From assembly GCF_040581485.1 (NCBI RefSeq), contig NC_090133.1:12028001-12092000 (forward strand): a DNA stretch of 64,000 bases, read 5' to 3'. The stretch comes from Linepithema humile. Taxonomy: Eukaryota > Arthropoda > Insecta > Hymenoptera > Formicidae. Below, piece by piece: positions 32,899 to 44,524 of the stretch; position 1 is the first letter of the stretch, and each line of letters starts with the position of its first letter. A program made the position numbers and the translations under genes. The notes beneath the pieces were generated by a model. It did no database searches. It saw nothing but the letters and a program-made list of their open reading frames with translations, and was not told the DNA's origin.

Positions 32899-34196
32899 AT
32901 GACCGACAAAAATCAGACAATATTAGAAGACAGCGATACACCTCCGGAGATCGCACAAATTGCAAAAAATACTATACAAGGTTTGTTGCCGCAAAAATCC
33001 AAAGAAAAATATACAGCCGCATACAAAAATTTTATAGACTGGACAATCAAAAAAAATATAAAATTATTTTCTGAGAACCAATGTTGGCATACTTCACACA
33101 ATTGTCACAAATGTACAAACCATCCAGTGTATGGGCAACATACTTGATGCTGAAGACCACCCTCAATATCAACAATGATATTAATATATATAATTACGCT
33201 AAACTCACTTCATTTATGAAACAATTATCAAAAGGATACCAACCCAAAAAATCAAAAGTTTTAACATCATCACAAGTTAAAATATTTTTAAATGAAGCTG
33301 AAGATAACAAACATTTGCTTACAAAGGTAGCGTTTCAAATATAAAACTAAATTTTCACATTTAATAAAAAATTCTAAACATTATTTATACGTATTCGATT
33401 ATCTACATGTATAAGCAATTATCTTACGTATACTCAATTATCTATACGTATATTCAATTATTTATAGGTAGCTATGATTTTTGGAATTTCTGGCGCATGT
33501 AGAAGAGAGGAACTAACGAAACTAACAATTAATAACATTGAAGATAAAGAGTCTATCCTTCTCATAAAAATTCCAACAACAAAAAATAGCAAACCAAGAT
33601 CTTTTGTAATCGACGGTGAATTTTATGCTATTTGCAAAAAATATATAGCTTTGAGACCAAACAATGTTGAAACTTTAAGATTTTTTTTGAACTACCAGAA
33701 CGGACGATGCACCAAACAGCCAGTTGGAATCAATAAATTTGGCAAAATGCCACAGGTCATTGCATCATATCTCAAACTACCGGAAGCAAATTCTTATACT
33801 GGACACACCTTCCGTCGTATTTCGGCCACACTACTGGCAGATTCAGGAGCTGATATAACAATGATAAAACGACATGGTGGATGGAAATCCAGCACAGTTG
33901 CTGAGGGATACATAGAAGACTCCTTGCAAAACAAAAAAAAAATCTATGACCAAATTACACAATCAATAATAGCCAGTTCTTCAACTTCACAAACATCAAA
34001 AACAAAGATAAATATCAATGATCAAGATACATCAACATTAAACACCATTAATAATGAAATTATAGATATAAATAATGAAAATGTAGACATCTCGAACAAA
34101 ATATTGCATACACCACAAACTAAAAACATTTCAGTCACATTTACCAACTGCACAATAACCAACGCCAACATATTTAGTACAGAAAAAAAAGACTAA
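32899..34196 (+). pseudogene. Crypton tyrosine recombinase
   Basis: The N-terminal core-binding (SAM-like) part is 32899 to about 33080, then continues at 33081 in a different frame, a shift of one base near the GAGAACCAATG context. A 141 bp GT-AG intron spans 33327-33467. The catalytic half (33468-34196) has the Arg in GACRREEL (near 33501), the HxxR box in GHTFRR (near 33810), His in RHGGW and the nucleophilic Tyr in AEGYIEDS. This set defines the site-specific recombinases used by Cryptons, which cut and join DNA through a 3'-phosphotyrosine link. A Ser/Thr/Asn-rich C-terminal tail follows. The frameshift implies a broken copy unless it is a base-calling error. Confidence 0.85.
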
Positions 34197-34577
34197 TTTA
34201 TTTTATTAATTTAATTTTTTTTCATTATTGTTATTGTAGTTATTGCAGAAAAAATTTATTTTATTTAAGTATCCAATTCAAATATTTTATGTAATGTATA
34301 AATATTTTATTTTATTTTATTTTATTTTTATTTTATTTATTTTTTCATATTTTTTTATTTCTTTAACCAAAGAAAGAATAATTTAATTTATTTTATACTG
34401 TTTCTTTTTTATTGACTTGTAGACAAAATGACTAAATAAAATATTTTTTATATTTAATAAAGTTAATATCATATTGACCCCCACCAGGGGGCTTAGCCCC
34501 CTGGACCCCCTTCCCCTCCCTTCACTCCCACGTCTTATCATTACACTTACCCCGCACTTATACTACAAAATAGCATA
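34197..34577. other. AT-rich 3' flank of Crypton and C-rich patch
   Basis: AT-rich non-coding DNA to about 34475. A short C/G-rich hairpin-prone patch follows (CCAGGGGGCTTAGCCCCCTGG at about 34486-34506, with C-rich sequence to 34520). No gene is seen. Confidence 0.5.
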
Positions 34578-34711
34578 TGTATCACGTGCGGGATGGCAAT
34601 TGCCAACTCGTGGGTAGGGAGGGAATGGTCGCACGAGCCGAAGGCTCGTGCGACCATTCTCCCCTCCCTACCCACTCGTGGGCAATTGCCAACTTCCCGC
34701 ACTTGATACAC
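34578..34711. repeat. near-perfect 134 bp palindrome
   Basis: Arms of about 64 bp meet at GAGCC-GAA-GGCTC near 34636-34648. The left arm starts TGTATCACGTGCGGGA and the right arm ends TCCCGCACTTGATACA. Central parts such as GCAATTGCC and GTAGGGAGGGAATGGTC pair with their inverses. It would form a very stable hairpin; probably a MITE or the hairpin end of a rolling-circle-type element. Confidence 0.8.
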
Positions 34712-35781
34712 AATATACTATTATCGGTGCGAACATGATCGTCGCCGGAAACTCAAAGGACAATTTATCTTATCGGAAATCTCGATACGTAAAAGAATGT
34801 ATGACGAACCCGAAATAATCTTAGCGAGTTTTATGGTTTTAATTTTATTTGTCCGGAGAGTTTGTCCGTTAGATTTTGTTAATGGAAAATTTTCCGTTTT
34901 TGAGGAATTTATTAAGGTAACATTTGTAAAGGCCAAATTTCCATTAAGATATATATATTTTTTCTCGATAAGATATGTAATGGACAAATTTCCATTAAGA
35001 TATATATATTTTTCCTCGATAAGATATGTAACGGACAAATTTCCATTGGAGATCTCTTTGAGTTTTACCGACTGATCGTGAGAAAGTTGCGCAAAGAAGA
35101 ACCGTGCAGGATGTAGGACGTAACATATTAATGTCAATTATATTTATCATATATAATAGTATATATCAATAAATTATCGTTAATTTGAACCTAAAACAAT
35201 ATATATTTGTATAAAAATTAGTGCACTTCTAGTTAAAATTAAAATTTTTTAAATATTTTATATTCGAATACTTTTATGAAATTATTTTAATAAAATTTTT
35301 ATTTTTTGAAAAGTACAACTTTAAGCTTAAAAAATGTACTTTAAGTAGTATTATAATGGAAAAGAAGCATAACAAAATTTACCAAATACTGCAGCATGAG
35401 GGGGAGGGGGGGGGCTCGAAGGGGAGGGGCAAAGCTCGTTGGCAGTGCCAAGTTTTTTTGTATTTTTAAATAAATATTTTATTTTAATTAAATTTTTTTT
35501 AATTAAATTTTTATCAGTTTTATTTATACATTTTATGTATATTTTATGTATGTTTATTTTGAATTTGCACCTTGAATAATGTATCAGTTACTTTTCATGT
35601 TGGTAATATATTAAAAATTTAAATAATTATTAAAATATAAACATATTGGAGTGTCTTTTTTGGAACTTTGCCAGACCTTATCATTTATGAATTTTTGTGC
35701 TATATCACCTACTTTTTAAGCATTAAAATTATTTTTTAATTATTTTTGCACAGTTTGGATGTAACATTTATATTAAGTCAG
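34712..35781. repeat. non-coding DNA with a 51 bp tandem repeat
   Basis: A 51 bp unit (CAAATTTCCATTAAGATATA...GATATGTAA) is repeated 2.3 times from 34934 to about 35050 and accounts for the repeat-bearing minus-strand ORF there. A G-rich run lies at 35398-35430, followed by GCCAAGTTTTTTTG near 35442, which resembles the inner end of the foldback arms. The rest is AT-rich without genes. Confidence 0.6.
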
Positions 35782-36241
35782 TTATATATTAATTAAATTA
35801 TTTTACATTCTAACACAAGTATTTTGTTTCATATTACACTTACATTCTGTGAAACAGATATTTTATTTTGAATATTCAAACTAAACTATTTTTTGTTGTA
35901 ACATGTTTTTGGTTTGACTGCCACATGGATATGAAGCCATGGAAAGCTGATATGAAATATCTTTGGTTTGGTATCACAGTTTTGTTAAAATTTTTACAAA
36001 ATATGCGAAATAAAACTATAATATCAAATCAAAGACATGTTAAACAAAAAATAATATAGTTAAAACATTCGAAATGATACTTATTATGTTTCACATAACG
36101 TAATTGTGATATCAAACACAAGACTTATGTAATTAGTTATTTTCTAATATTACCAATAAAACATCTGTTTCACAGAACATAAGTGTGATATGAAATAAAA
36201 TACTTGTGTTATAATGTGAAATATTTTAATTAATATGTAAT
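35782..36241. mobile_element. MITE with ~75 bp inverted repeats
   Basis: The left arm contains AACACAAGTATTTTGTTTCA and CTGTGAAACAGATATTTTATT; their inverses appear at about 36150-36215. The interior is AT-rich with only a short, unsupported ORF. Target duplication could not be defined. The family is not recognised. Confidence 0.65.
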
Positions 36242-36733
36242 TAAGTTATTATGAAGGTAATTATACAGTATCGCTACCTCCACTCCGATTTTGATCCAAT
36301 TACGCTTATTCGACGCGTTTTTGTGTTAAATAAAACTTTTCTATCTAAAAAAAGTGTCGCTCTGCCCCGCGAAGCGAGATATTAATCATTATGCCCTAAC
36401 TACACCGAAAGATGATCCTGCTTGTGGCTCATCCGACCACTTTCGCCCGTCTACACTAAGTATAATTTTAGTGTTGTTATATTGGTACCATTGACTTTAA
36501 AACCGGTAATAATTTCAGTACCTAGCCTATAAAACAACCTTTCATCCGGTCTAAGGTAACCCGAAATGTTATTCTGTTCGACAGAAGATTATTTTTTATA
36601 GAAATATCTTTGCTTTTTATATGCAAATATTCTGGTGAGTGATTTGTTTTCACCGGCTTCCACTTCAAGGGAATTAATTTTGTGATTTTTGGTGTTAGAT
36701 TTCTGTAAGAATATTTTTGAATATTTATGAATT
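36242..36733. other. upstream region of the HARBI1-like gene
   Basis: Non-coding DNA of mixed composition that would hold the promoter and 5' UTR of the following gene. No terminal inverted repeat was identified, so it is unclear whether the gene belongs to a transposon. Confidence 0.4.
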
Positions 36734-37672
36734 ATGAATGCACTAATCAACCTATTACAAAAATCAATATCAATAATATTAACAATAAAAAATGCTAAAC
36801 AAAGAAAAGTATTTTATTTAATGAAACGAGAGATAATTGAAAAAAAAATTAGAGCAAGAAAATTACTTGCTGCAAGAATATTAAGAAAAAAGCGACGACG
36901 AATGTTTCAGAGATCATGTTGGATTCAACCTAAACTAACATTAAATATTTTTGGAAAATATTGGGAAGAACAAGTTCCTCTTTATACAGGTAATATTCAT
37001 AATAGCTAATTGAAATTAAATTTAATACATTTTATTTTGACAACTTAATGAGTGTAATTTTTTTATATCTGTAGATGAATGCTTTTATGAAAAATTTCGA
37101 ATGTCAAGAAATTCATTTAATAAGCTGTGTCAGGATTTGCATCCTTATCTTTTTGAATTCGACACACAATTTAGAACAACTATACCTGTACCCAAACGTA
37201 TTGCTATAGCATTAACAATTTTAAAAGATCAAAGTGATTTTTGGACTGTAGCAGATCTTTTCCATGTGGGCAAAAGCACTGTGCCATATATATTGTATGA
37301 ATTTTGTGATGCAGTGATTATATATTACAATTATCTTATCAAATTTTCTTCAACAGAAGAGGAAAGGGCAAAAATTGTTGAAGGATTTTGGAATCAATGG
37401 CAATTTTATAATTGCTTTGGGGCTATGGATGGTACTCATATACCAATATTGTGCCCAAGAAATTCTGTACAAGACTATTATAATTACAAGTCATTTTACT
37501 CTATAAACATGTTAGCAGTAGTGGACCACAAATATCGTTTTATGTAATATTTTCAAAAAATATCAATTAAGAAAAATATTTAATTAAAACTAGTAAAAGA
37601 GTAATAATAACTTTTATTTTACAGATATACACTTATTGGAGCTCCAGGAAGATGCAATGATGCTTCTATTTC
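36734..37672 (+). pseudogene. HARBI1-like DDE transposase gene, truncated by R1 insertion
   Basis: Three exons with correct GT-AG borders and matching phases: 36734-36989, 37075-37543 and 37625 to the junction near 37672. The first exon is basic. The second has the helix-turn-helix (DLFHVGKSTVPYILYEF) and the first catalytic Asp in CFGAMDGTHIPI. The third holds the second Asp in GAPGRCNDASI, then runs directly into non-LTR sequence. The region with the catalytic Glu and the C-terminus is missing from the window's continuation. It is distinct from the Harbinger transposase at 29704-31451 and has no stop in what remains. Confidence 0.8.
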
Positions 37673-37782
37673 CTCCTCGTTGTACGCCACCTTGTCGGTG
37701 AGGGGGCTCACCGTGGGATGGCCCGCTGGGGTCAGTCCGCGGTGCTAAGAGCGCACAGTTCCCTCTATGGAGGGAACGGGAG

Positions 37783-38120
37783 CCCGGCGATTTCCTCAGG
37801 GACTTGTCCCAATCGCCGGTAGGAGATGGGAACTCCGACTTCAAACCCCCGGGTGCCTGGACCCGTTAGGCGTGTTTTTCACGCTACCGGGAAGAGGAGT
37901 AAACCTCGATAAAAAATCCGGGACCTAGCCAGTTTCGTTAGCACGCCGGTGTTCCGGCATAACGGCCTCCAATTGCACATGGGGAGGCGGAGCGACTCAC
38001 ACCGTAACCCCAAGTATGGGGCCGGGGGCCGGTGCTTGCACGGAGCTTGCACGGGCCGTGAGGGTGGTAAAACCTCTATAAAAAGACCCTGGCTGGTCGG
38101 ACTCGTCAGCTATGGTAGGC
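37783..38120 (+). repeat. shared UTR domain, 5' UTR of R1 copy 1
   Basis: About 340 bp repeated in the 3' UTR of the same element (47836-48180) and in both UTRs of copy 2 (48399-48740, 56877-57232). Landmarks are CCCCCGGGTGCCTGGACC, GAGTAAACCTCGATAAAAAA, GTTCCGGCATAACGGC, ACACCGTAACCCCA and AAAACCTCTATAAAAAGA. Several hairpins are conserved across copies. Confidence 0.85.
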
Positions 38121-38702
38121 AACAGACCACTAGGTAGGCAACCGACCGACTAGGAGAAGGAAAACTTCGAGAACAAACCACAGGGTAGGAGGAGAGGGAG
38201 GTGCGTTACTCTCCCCTTCGGTTGTACCCGGACTCCGCGCATTCGGCCGGGGGTCCGTCGTCCCCGCGCTCGCGCGTCATTAACACACAAATTTGCACAC
38301 ACACACATCCTTGGCCTCCGCACTTTCTGGGCGCCTTCACCGCTGTAAAGATGCTTGGAAGTCGGGGGCCATGCATGCATCCGGCAGGGGGCCCCCGCGC
38401 ATCATGTTGATGCGTGGGATGCCACTTTCCGCCTGCATTTACACACACACTCACTCATCATTCATACACATACACACACCATTCACACACACAAATATTC
38501 ACTACATTCACGCCCGCCTGGGTGGGGACCTGTGGTCCGCCCCCGAGTCTGTGGGGCCCGAGCCGGCATGTGGTGGTGAGGGGGCGGCGGCTGCGCCGGG
38601 ACGCGTTCCCAGGGGAATCCGCATCCTACCCGGGGGCGCGCTTTCGGTATACGCCGTCGCGCGTGATCCGCCGCATGTCGGGTCTCATGCAGGCGGGCAG
38701 CG
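38121..38702 (+). other. remaining 5' UTR of R1 copy 1 before the Transib
   Basis: GC-rich leader with CA-repeat patches (38283-38310 and 38441-38500) matching copy 2 at about 48741-49284. The many overlapping ORFs here are not conserved as protein between copies and are treated as non-coding. Confidence 0.6.
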
Positions 38703-41700
38703 CACAATGGTACTGAGGCGGAAAAAATTGATTTTTTAAAGTTTAAATTTTTAATTTAATTTTATCATAAAATTGATGTTTAAAGATTTAATATATCAAT
38801 ACTGAAATGTTTTTTTCTGTAAAACTTTCTATTTATTAAAATTTTTAATAAACAAAACTTAAAATATTTCTATTATAAAATATATCGTGGTAGGTAATAT
38901 TCAATTGTCTTGTTTTTTTTTTATTAAAGATTATAATTATTATAAAATATTATATTTATTATAAAAATTTAAGTTTACTTTAAATCTTCCTTAGAAAATA
39001 TTGCTTTAAAAATGTTTTTCTTAAAAAAAAAAAGGAAATATTAATTAGACGAAGTATTTCTTTATTACCCAAACCTCTCCAAAATGTATTCTTTGTCTAG
39101 AATGAAAGATAATCTTTCTAATTTAAAGAAACATCAATATCCAGCTGCGCATATTTGCGCCATTAAAAGAAATTCAAATTTTTATTCAAAGATGTTATGT
39201 TATAATGCATCATGCAACCAATGGCGCACTTTCGTCAACTTTTTTGTTGTTTCATATTTCTTTCATAGATGGTGTTTTGCTAAATGTTTCATCTCGTAAG
39301 TAAAAAATGTTTTAAAATGACATTAAAAGGATTAGAATTAATGTTGCTCTAGATCAAATAGTTTTTGAGCTGATGTATGTTTGTTTTTCCAAATTGATTC
39401 GATTAAATTCATTTCTGCATTCAGTATTTGCTGATATATATGTATTATAAAAATATTAATTACATTTTATTTCTGTAATATTATATATAGAAGATTACAT
39501 TTTATTTCCAACATAAATCGTTTGAGCCTTTAATTTTTTTATAATTCCTTTAAATTTATAATTTCTTTAATTTTATCATTTCCTTAATAATTTCCTTTAA
39601 TTCCTTTAATTACTTCATATAACATTATTAATAATAAGTATTGCGTTCGCTGTTTAGTTTATAAAGATTTTAATTTTTAAGAGTTTGCTATATATAGTAT
39701 ATCATTGTTTTCTGTTCACATTAGATTACTCGTTTTATTTAACTTTTATTCTTATGACTTACATTTCCAATTTTTAATTTGTATAAATTATATATTAATA
39801 CATTATATCATTCTTAAAATTTATGAGATTATTTCAAAATGACGACTTTTTCGATTTCTCGTGAACATTTGTCAGAAATAATTCTGACTAATAATTACAA
39901 TATAGATAAAATTAAAATATTATTAAAAAGTAAATTTGCAAACTTAAAGACAAAACACTTGGAAAAAGTGATTCAAGATATTCAAAGACATTTTTTGTAT
40001 TAATTGAAGAAAAAATGGTAAAACAGTCAAAGAAAATCTGATAGATTCGAAAAAGAAAATAGAAATTGGTTGAATGGAGTGTTAACAGTACAACTTGAAG
40101 AAGTTGACTCTGATGTGCAAAGTGAATCTCCAACAAAGAAAAAGGTAGGGAGGCCTCGAAAATCATTCAAAGAATGTTTTGATCGAGCAAAACGGTATAA
40201 GGCAAAGCATCTTCGTGAAACTTTTCCCATCGAACAGTTAAATTTGGCTGTCAAGAATGCATCAGATAATAATATAACGCGAGAATATATTGATACTAAT
40301 CAAACATTAGCGATGATAACAAATGCAGATTTGAGTAAATATCAATATGAAGTAATTCGAGAAACATTAAAAAAAGTGGTTTCGATACTTTGCCTTTTTA
40401 TAAGAAAGTTTTAGAAATTAAAAAGAAATGTTATCCTCGAGAAATGAAGATAACCGAAACGAAAGCTGAAATAGATCTTCAAAATTTATTAGATCACACT
40501 GCTGAAAGAATGTTCAAAAGTTTTGATATAATAACGATTGCAAACATCGACAAAGAAAAATTAATTTTAATTTCCAAATGGGGATGTGATGGGGCATCTG
40601 GTCAAAATGAATTCAAGCAAAAGTTTTTGGACAATTCAATAAACGCATCTGATGCATTCATGTACATGGCATCTACAGTGCCAATTCAATTAGTTTCGAA
40701 CGATGATATCATGAAACAGTTTTGGCAAAACTCACGCCCATCAAGTCCAAGACTGTGTAGACCAATTCAGTTTAAATTCGCCAAAGAAACACCTGAATTG
40801 ATTAAAAAAACAGTGCAAGACATAGAAAAGAAAATTTCAAACTTGCATGAAACAATAATAAATATATCCGGACATACTTTCAAAGTAAAACATAACATGT
40901 TATGTACAATGATTGATGGAAAAACAGCTCAATCGCTCACTGACACAAAATCATCATCAACTTGTTACATTTGTAAAGCGACTCCTCGAGAGATGAATAA
41001 TCTTAATCGAATTCATCAAAAATCTTATGACGACAATGTTTTAAAACTCGGCTTATCTCCTCTACATGCGCGTATAAAATTTATGAAATGCATTCTTCAT
41101 GTCGCTTATAATCTGTCTTTTAAAAAATGGTCAGTTACGAAAGAAACAAAAATTGAAAAAGAAAACAAAAAGAAAATCCAAAAAAAATTTCAATTTTAAA
41201 CTGGTCTTAGAATAGATACGGTGCGTCAAGGCTGTGGAAATACAAATAATGGCAATACTTCGCGCCGTTTTTTTTCCCAGCCGAAGGTAACAGCAGAAAT
41301 CACAGGAATAAACGAAAATTTAATTAAGCGTTTCTCAGTAATACTGGAAGTTATTACTTGCAGTGCTGTTATTGATCCGAAAAAATTTGGCATATATTCT
41401 TATGATATTGCAAAAATGTTTGTTGACTTGTATGGCTAGTATTACATGCCAGTAAGTGTTCACAAAGTTCTTCTTTATGGCGAAAAAATTATTACTGCAG
41501 CAGTGCTTCCTATTAGTTTATTATCTAAAGAAGCACAAGAAGCTCGCAACAAAGATTATAAAAAATATCGAATTTATCATTCAAGAAAAATTAGTCGTTT
41601 AACTACAAGCGAAGATGTGTTGCATTAATTATTAATCTCATCTGATCCATATTTATTCAGTTTGCGAAAAGAACCAGCAAAAAGTATTTTACCATTAAGT

Positions 41701-41922
41701 AAAGATGCGAAATCTCTTTTCCAAGACAAATCTGAAAAACCTGACTAATTATTTATTTAAAAAATTATTCTTATTATTTTTGCAATAATATAATAATTAA
41801 AAATTTAATAAATTTTTATTGATAAATCACTATCTTTAAGTTAAAAAAATAATTATGACTATCTATTGGAATTAAAAAGTTACATAATTTTTTCTGAAAG
41901 TATGCGTTCTAGCACCACTGTG
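38703..41922. mobile_element. Transib transposon (RAG1 family)
   Basis: The left end reads CACAATGGTACTGAGGC. The right end, in inverse, reads CACAGTGGTGCTAGAAC. Both begin with the CACARTG heptamer typical of Transib ends and RAG recombination signals. Flanks are CAGCG (38698-38702) and CGGCG (41923-41927), a 5 bp GC-rich duplication with one change, as expected for Transib. Joining the flanks restores the R1 leader as seen in copy 2. A RAG1-like transposase lies inside, and 38730-39838 is AT-rich non-coding DNA. Confidence 0.9.
39839..41748 (+). pseudogene. Transib transposase (RAG1-core homologue)
   Basis: About 637 codons in pieces. The N-terminal part starts at 39839, with stops at 40001 and shortly after; 40070 to about 40377 is in the same frame. 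A frameshift in an A-run near 40370-40385 leads to 40390-41199, 41221-41439 and 41446-41628, separated only by in-frame stops, then a tail to TAA 41746-41748. RAG1/Transib hallmarks are KWGCDGASGQNEFKQKF (first catalytic Asp), WQNSRPSSPRLCRPI, CTMIDGK (second Asp) with CYICKA, and LLSKEAQEARNKDYKKYR (Glu). The family makes hairpin-forming double-strand cuts at its ends. This copy is inactive. Confidence 0.85.
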
Positions 41923-42197
41923 CGGCGGGGCGGGTCTCCCTCTGGCCGGTCGGTGACGTGCGCCGAGCGGGCCAGTGTCTTTTTGGGGGCCCGTGAGGCG
42001 TGCGCGCCAATTTGTGTGCGGAGGTCCGGGACAACAACGCGGAAGTCTTAGGCCAAGGTGGAAAGCATCGTGCCGAGGGCGGAATGATCGCAGAGACTAT
42101 AAAAATGTGCGGTCGCAAACGATCCCTGTGGAGCACCTGGCGCAACCCCACAGTATATTAGTCGCCTTACCCCGGCAAGAAGACTCTGCCGGGGCTT
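41923..42197 (+). other. R1 copy 1 leader after Transib
   Basis: Continues the 5' UTR, matching 49284-49600 of copy 2, including GGCCGGTCGGTG, GTGCGCCGAGCGGGCCAG and CCTGTGG(A/G)GCACCTGGCGCA. It directly precedes ORF1. Confidence 0.7.
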
Positions 42198-44424
42198 TTG
42201 TTTCCTGCCACACTCGTGGGACAAGCAATGAAGACAATTACAAACAAAAACAAAAACATAAAGTGGGACGAATCTAACGACGACGACAATGATATTCAAA
42301 AAGGAATCGAGAGGGCACTGACGGAAACGCAAGGTGAGAGAGGCCCAATGGCCAGCCAGGCAACTGCGGCCGACAAAATGGGCGTTGGACGACTGCAGCG
42401 CGACGAAAGGACGGTATCGCATAGCAGGAATTCCTCGCCCGCTAGCGCAAAAACAAAGGGGAGAGAGGTATTTTCCTCCTCGAGTGGCGGGGAGGAGAGT
42501 GCCACCTTCCAAACCCCAAGGGGCAAACTGGGAGGGACGGTGGGTGGAAATATCTCAGGGAGATCGATGTCGAGCGGCACGGAGAGGGGAAGAGTCGCGA
42601 GGAAGGGGGAAGAAAGGCCAAAAAAGCTTAGAAAGAAGGGCAGGGCCACTCAGGATAGGGACCTCTTTGAGAGGTACAGTCGGCTCCTCAATGAGGTCAA
42701 AGTCCTCAGAGAGGAGAACGTGAGGCTCAGGGAGGATTTGGAGAGACTGAGGAGGAAGAGAACATCACCCCCTCCTCCTCCTGCTCCCGGCCCACCACCC
42801 CTCAGCCCGGTGCTGGGATCTATGAGGAGGGCGGCCGAGAGAGTGCAGGAGAAGGGATCCCCCCGACCGTCCGCGTGGGACCAGGCGGCGGGACAAACCT
42901 TGGCACGGAGGAGAGACGTCCTTTCCTCCCCCATTACGGTGGCGGGGGGAAAAATACTGAGGAGGTTGCCAGAGTTGCTGGAGGAGCTAATCCCAGCAAT
43001 CCTGGCAAGGTTGGGGCTTATTCCCCCAGGGTACACGACAGGGAGGGAGTCTTCTCCTCCTAAAGAGGGGAGGGAGAAGGAACAGGGGAAAAAGACCATG
43101 GCCGTTCCCTCTTTCTCCACCACCCCCTCAAAGGAAACCCCGGGTCCCCGTGGGACCGGAGGAAAGGCGCCACCCGCTGCCGCCTCCGTTAAACAAGGAG
43201 CTACAAGGGACGGGGGAGCCTCCCCCCCCCCGCAGGCTCAGAACGTACGGGCCCGACCCACCACCCAGATATGGGCAAAGGTGATGGGGAAGAAAGAGAG
43301 GAAGGAAAAGGAGAAGGCTGCCCAATTAACCAAAGGCCAGGAAGGTAGGAAGGATCCGGCCAAACCGACGCCCCCAATGCCCCTAAAACCCGGAGACCCT
43401 CCAAGACGGCGGCGATTACAATCACCTGTCCGTTGGGAGATTACTTCGGGGTGATGAGGAAGGCGAGGAGCAAAGTCTCCCTCAAAGATTTGGGGATTGG
43501 GGATCTGAGGGCTGGGAAAGCCAGGACGGGCGTCACCATCCTGGAGATCCCGGGCCCAGAGGGCGGCAAAGAAACCGACTTATTGCCGAGGCCCTTAAAA
43601 AGGTTTTTAGGGGGCGGGAGGATTCGATTAGGGTCGTAAGACTCGTTAAAAAAGGGGAGTTACAGATCCGCGACCTCGACGAATCAGTCGAACTGAATGA
43701 GGTCGCGGAAACCGTGGCCGAGATGGGGGGATGCCCTCCCTCACTCATAAGAGTGGGATCCATCCGGCCCTCCCCAAATAGTATGGGCGCGGCCTGGGTG
43801 CAATGCCCTCTCTCCGCGGCGATTAAGGTCGCGGAGGTGGGCCGCATTCAGGTCGGCTGGGCAAAGGTAAGAACCTCTATGCTTGATGAGAGGTCCTTAC
43901 AATGCTACCGGTGCCTCGAGAAGGGGCATGTACGTGCGAATTGTACGGGCCCGGTAGATAGAAGTGGGAGCTGCTAGAGGTGCGGCTCGACTGGGCACCA
44001 GGCACGGGAATGTGCAGCCCCGATGAGCTGCCCTGTATGCAGGGAAAAGGGGCTCCCCCACATCCATAGAGTGGGGGGTCCCGCGTGTAGGGCTTCCAGG
44101 CTTAGAGGACAGGCGGAAAGGAGGGGTGCTAATGCGGGCAGGGCTTCAGCCTTCGTGCCCGCCCAAAAGGCACCAAGAAAGGACATAGCAGCGAGAAGAG
44201 GAGAGGACGGGCGCGGCCTCGGCCCCCGCGTCCGCCCCTTCCGTAAGAGCTGCGGAGAAGATGGAGGTAGAGGAAGCGGGTACTCCGGGCGCGGCCTTGG
44301 CTCCCGAGCCGCCCCCGCTGAAACGGTGATAGAGGAGGCGGACACATCAGGCGCGGCTTTGACCCCCGCGCCCGCCCGAAATCAGTCGCGGAGGCGACGT
44401 CAGAAGAGGAGACCCCCTGGATAA
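42198..44424 (+). pseudogene. R1 copy 1 ORF1 (gag-like, CCHC)
   Basis: Starts at ATG 42198 or 42228. The first frame (to 43454) has an acidic/Ser-rich start, a leucine-rich coiled coil (EVKVLREENVRLREDLERLR) and a Pro/Lys-rich linker. After two frameshifts (around 43430 and 43600) the nucleic-acid-binding part follows, with the knuckles CYRCLEKGHVRANC, CRCGSTGHQARECA (its Tyr codon mutated to TAG at 43975-43977) and a third CPVC...H motif. The tail has degenerate ~70 bp repeats encoding Glu/Ala and Ala/Pro blocks. ORF1 proteins package element RNA. Confidence 0.75.
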
Positions 44425-44524
44425 AGCCGAAAGAGGAGAGGCCCAGGGGGGATTTTGAGCAGCGTGGCATTGGCAAAATTAAACCAACACCGACGGAGTC
44501 GGAGGTGATTAGCCTGGAGAATTC

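Noticed and set aside
38150..38739. Many ORFs in the R1 5' UTR, some His/Thr-rich from CA repeats
   Set aside because: Not conserved in frame in the second copy and broken by the Transib insertion; they come from GC-rich and CA-repeat composition.
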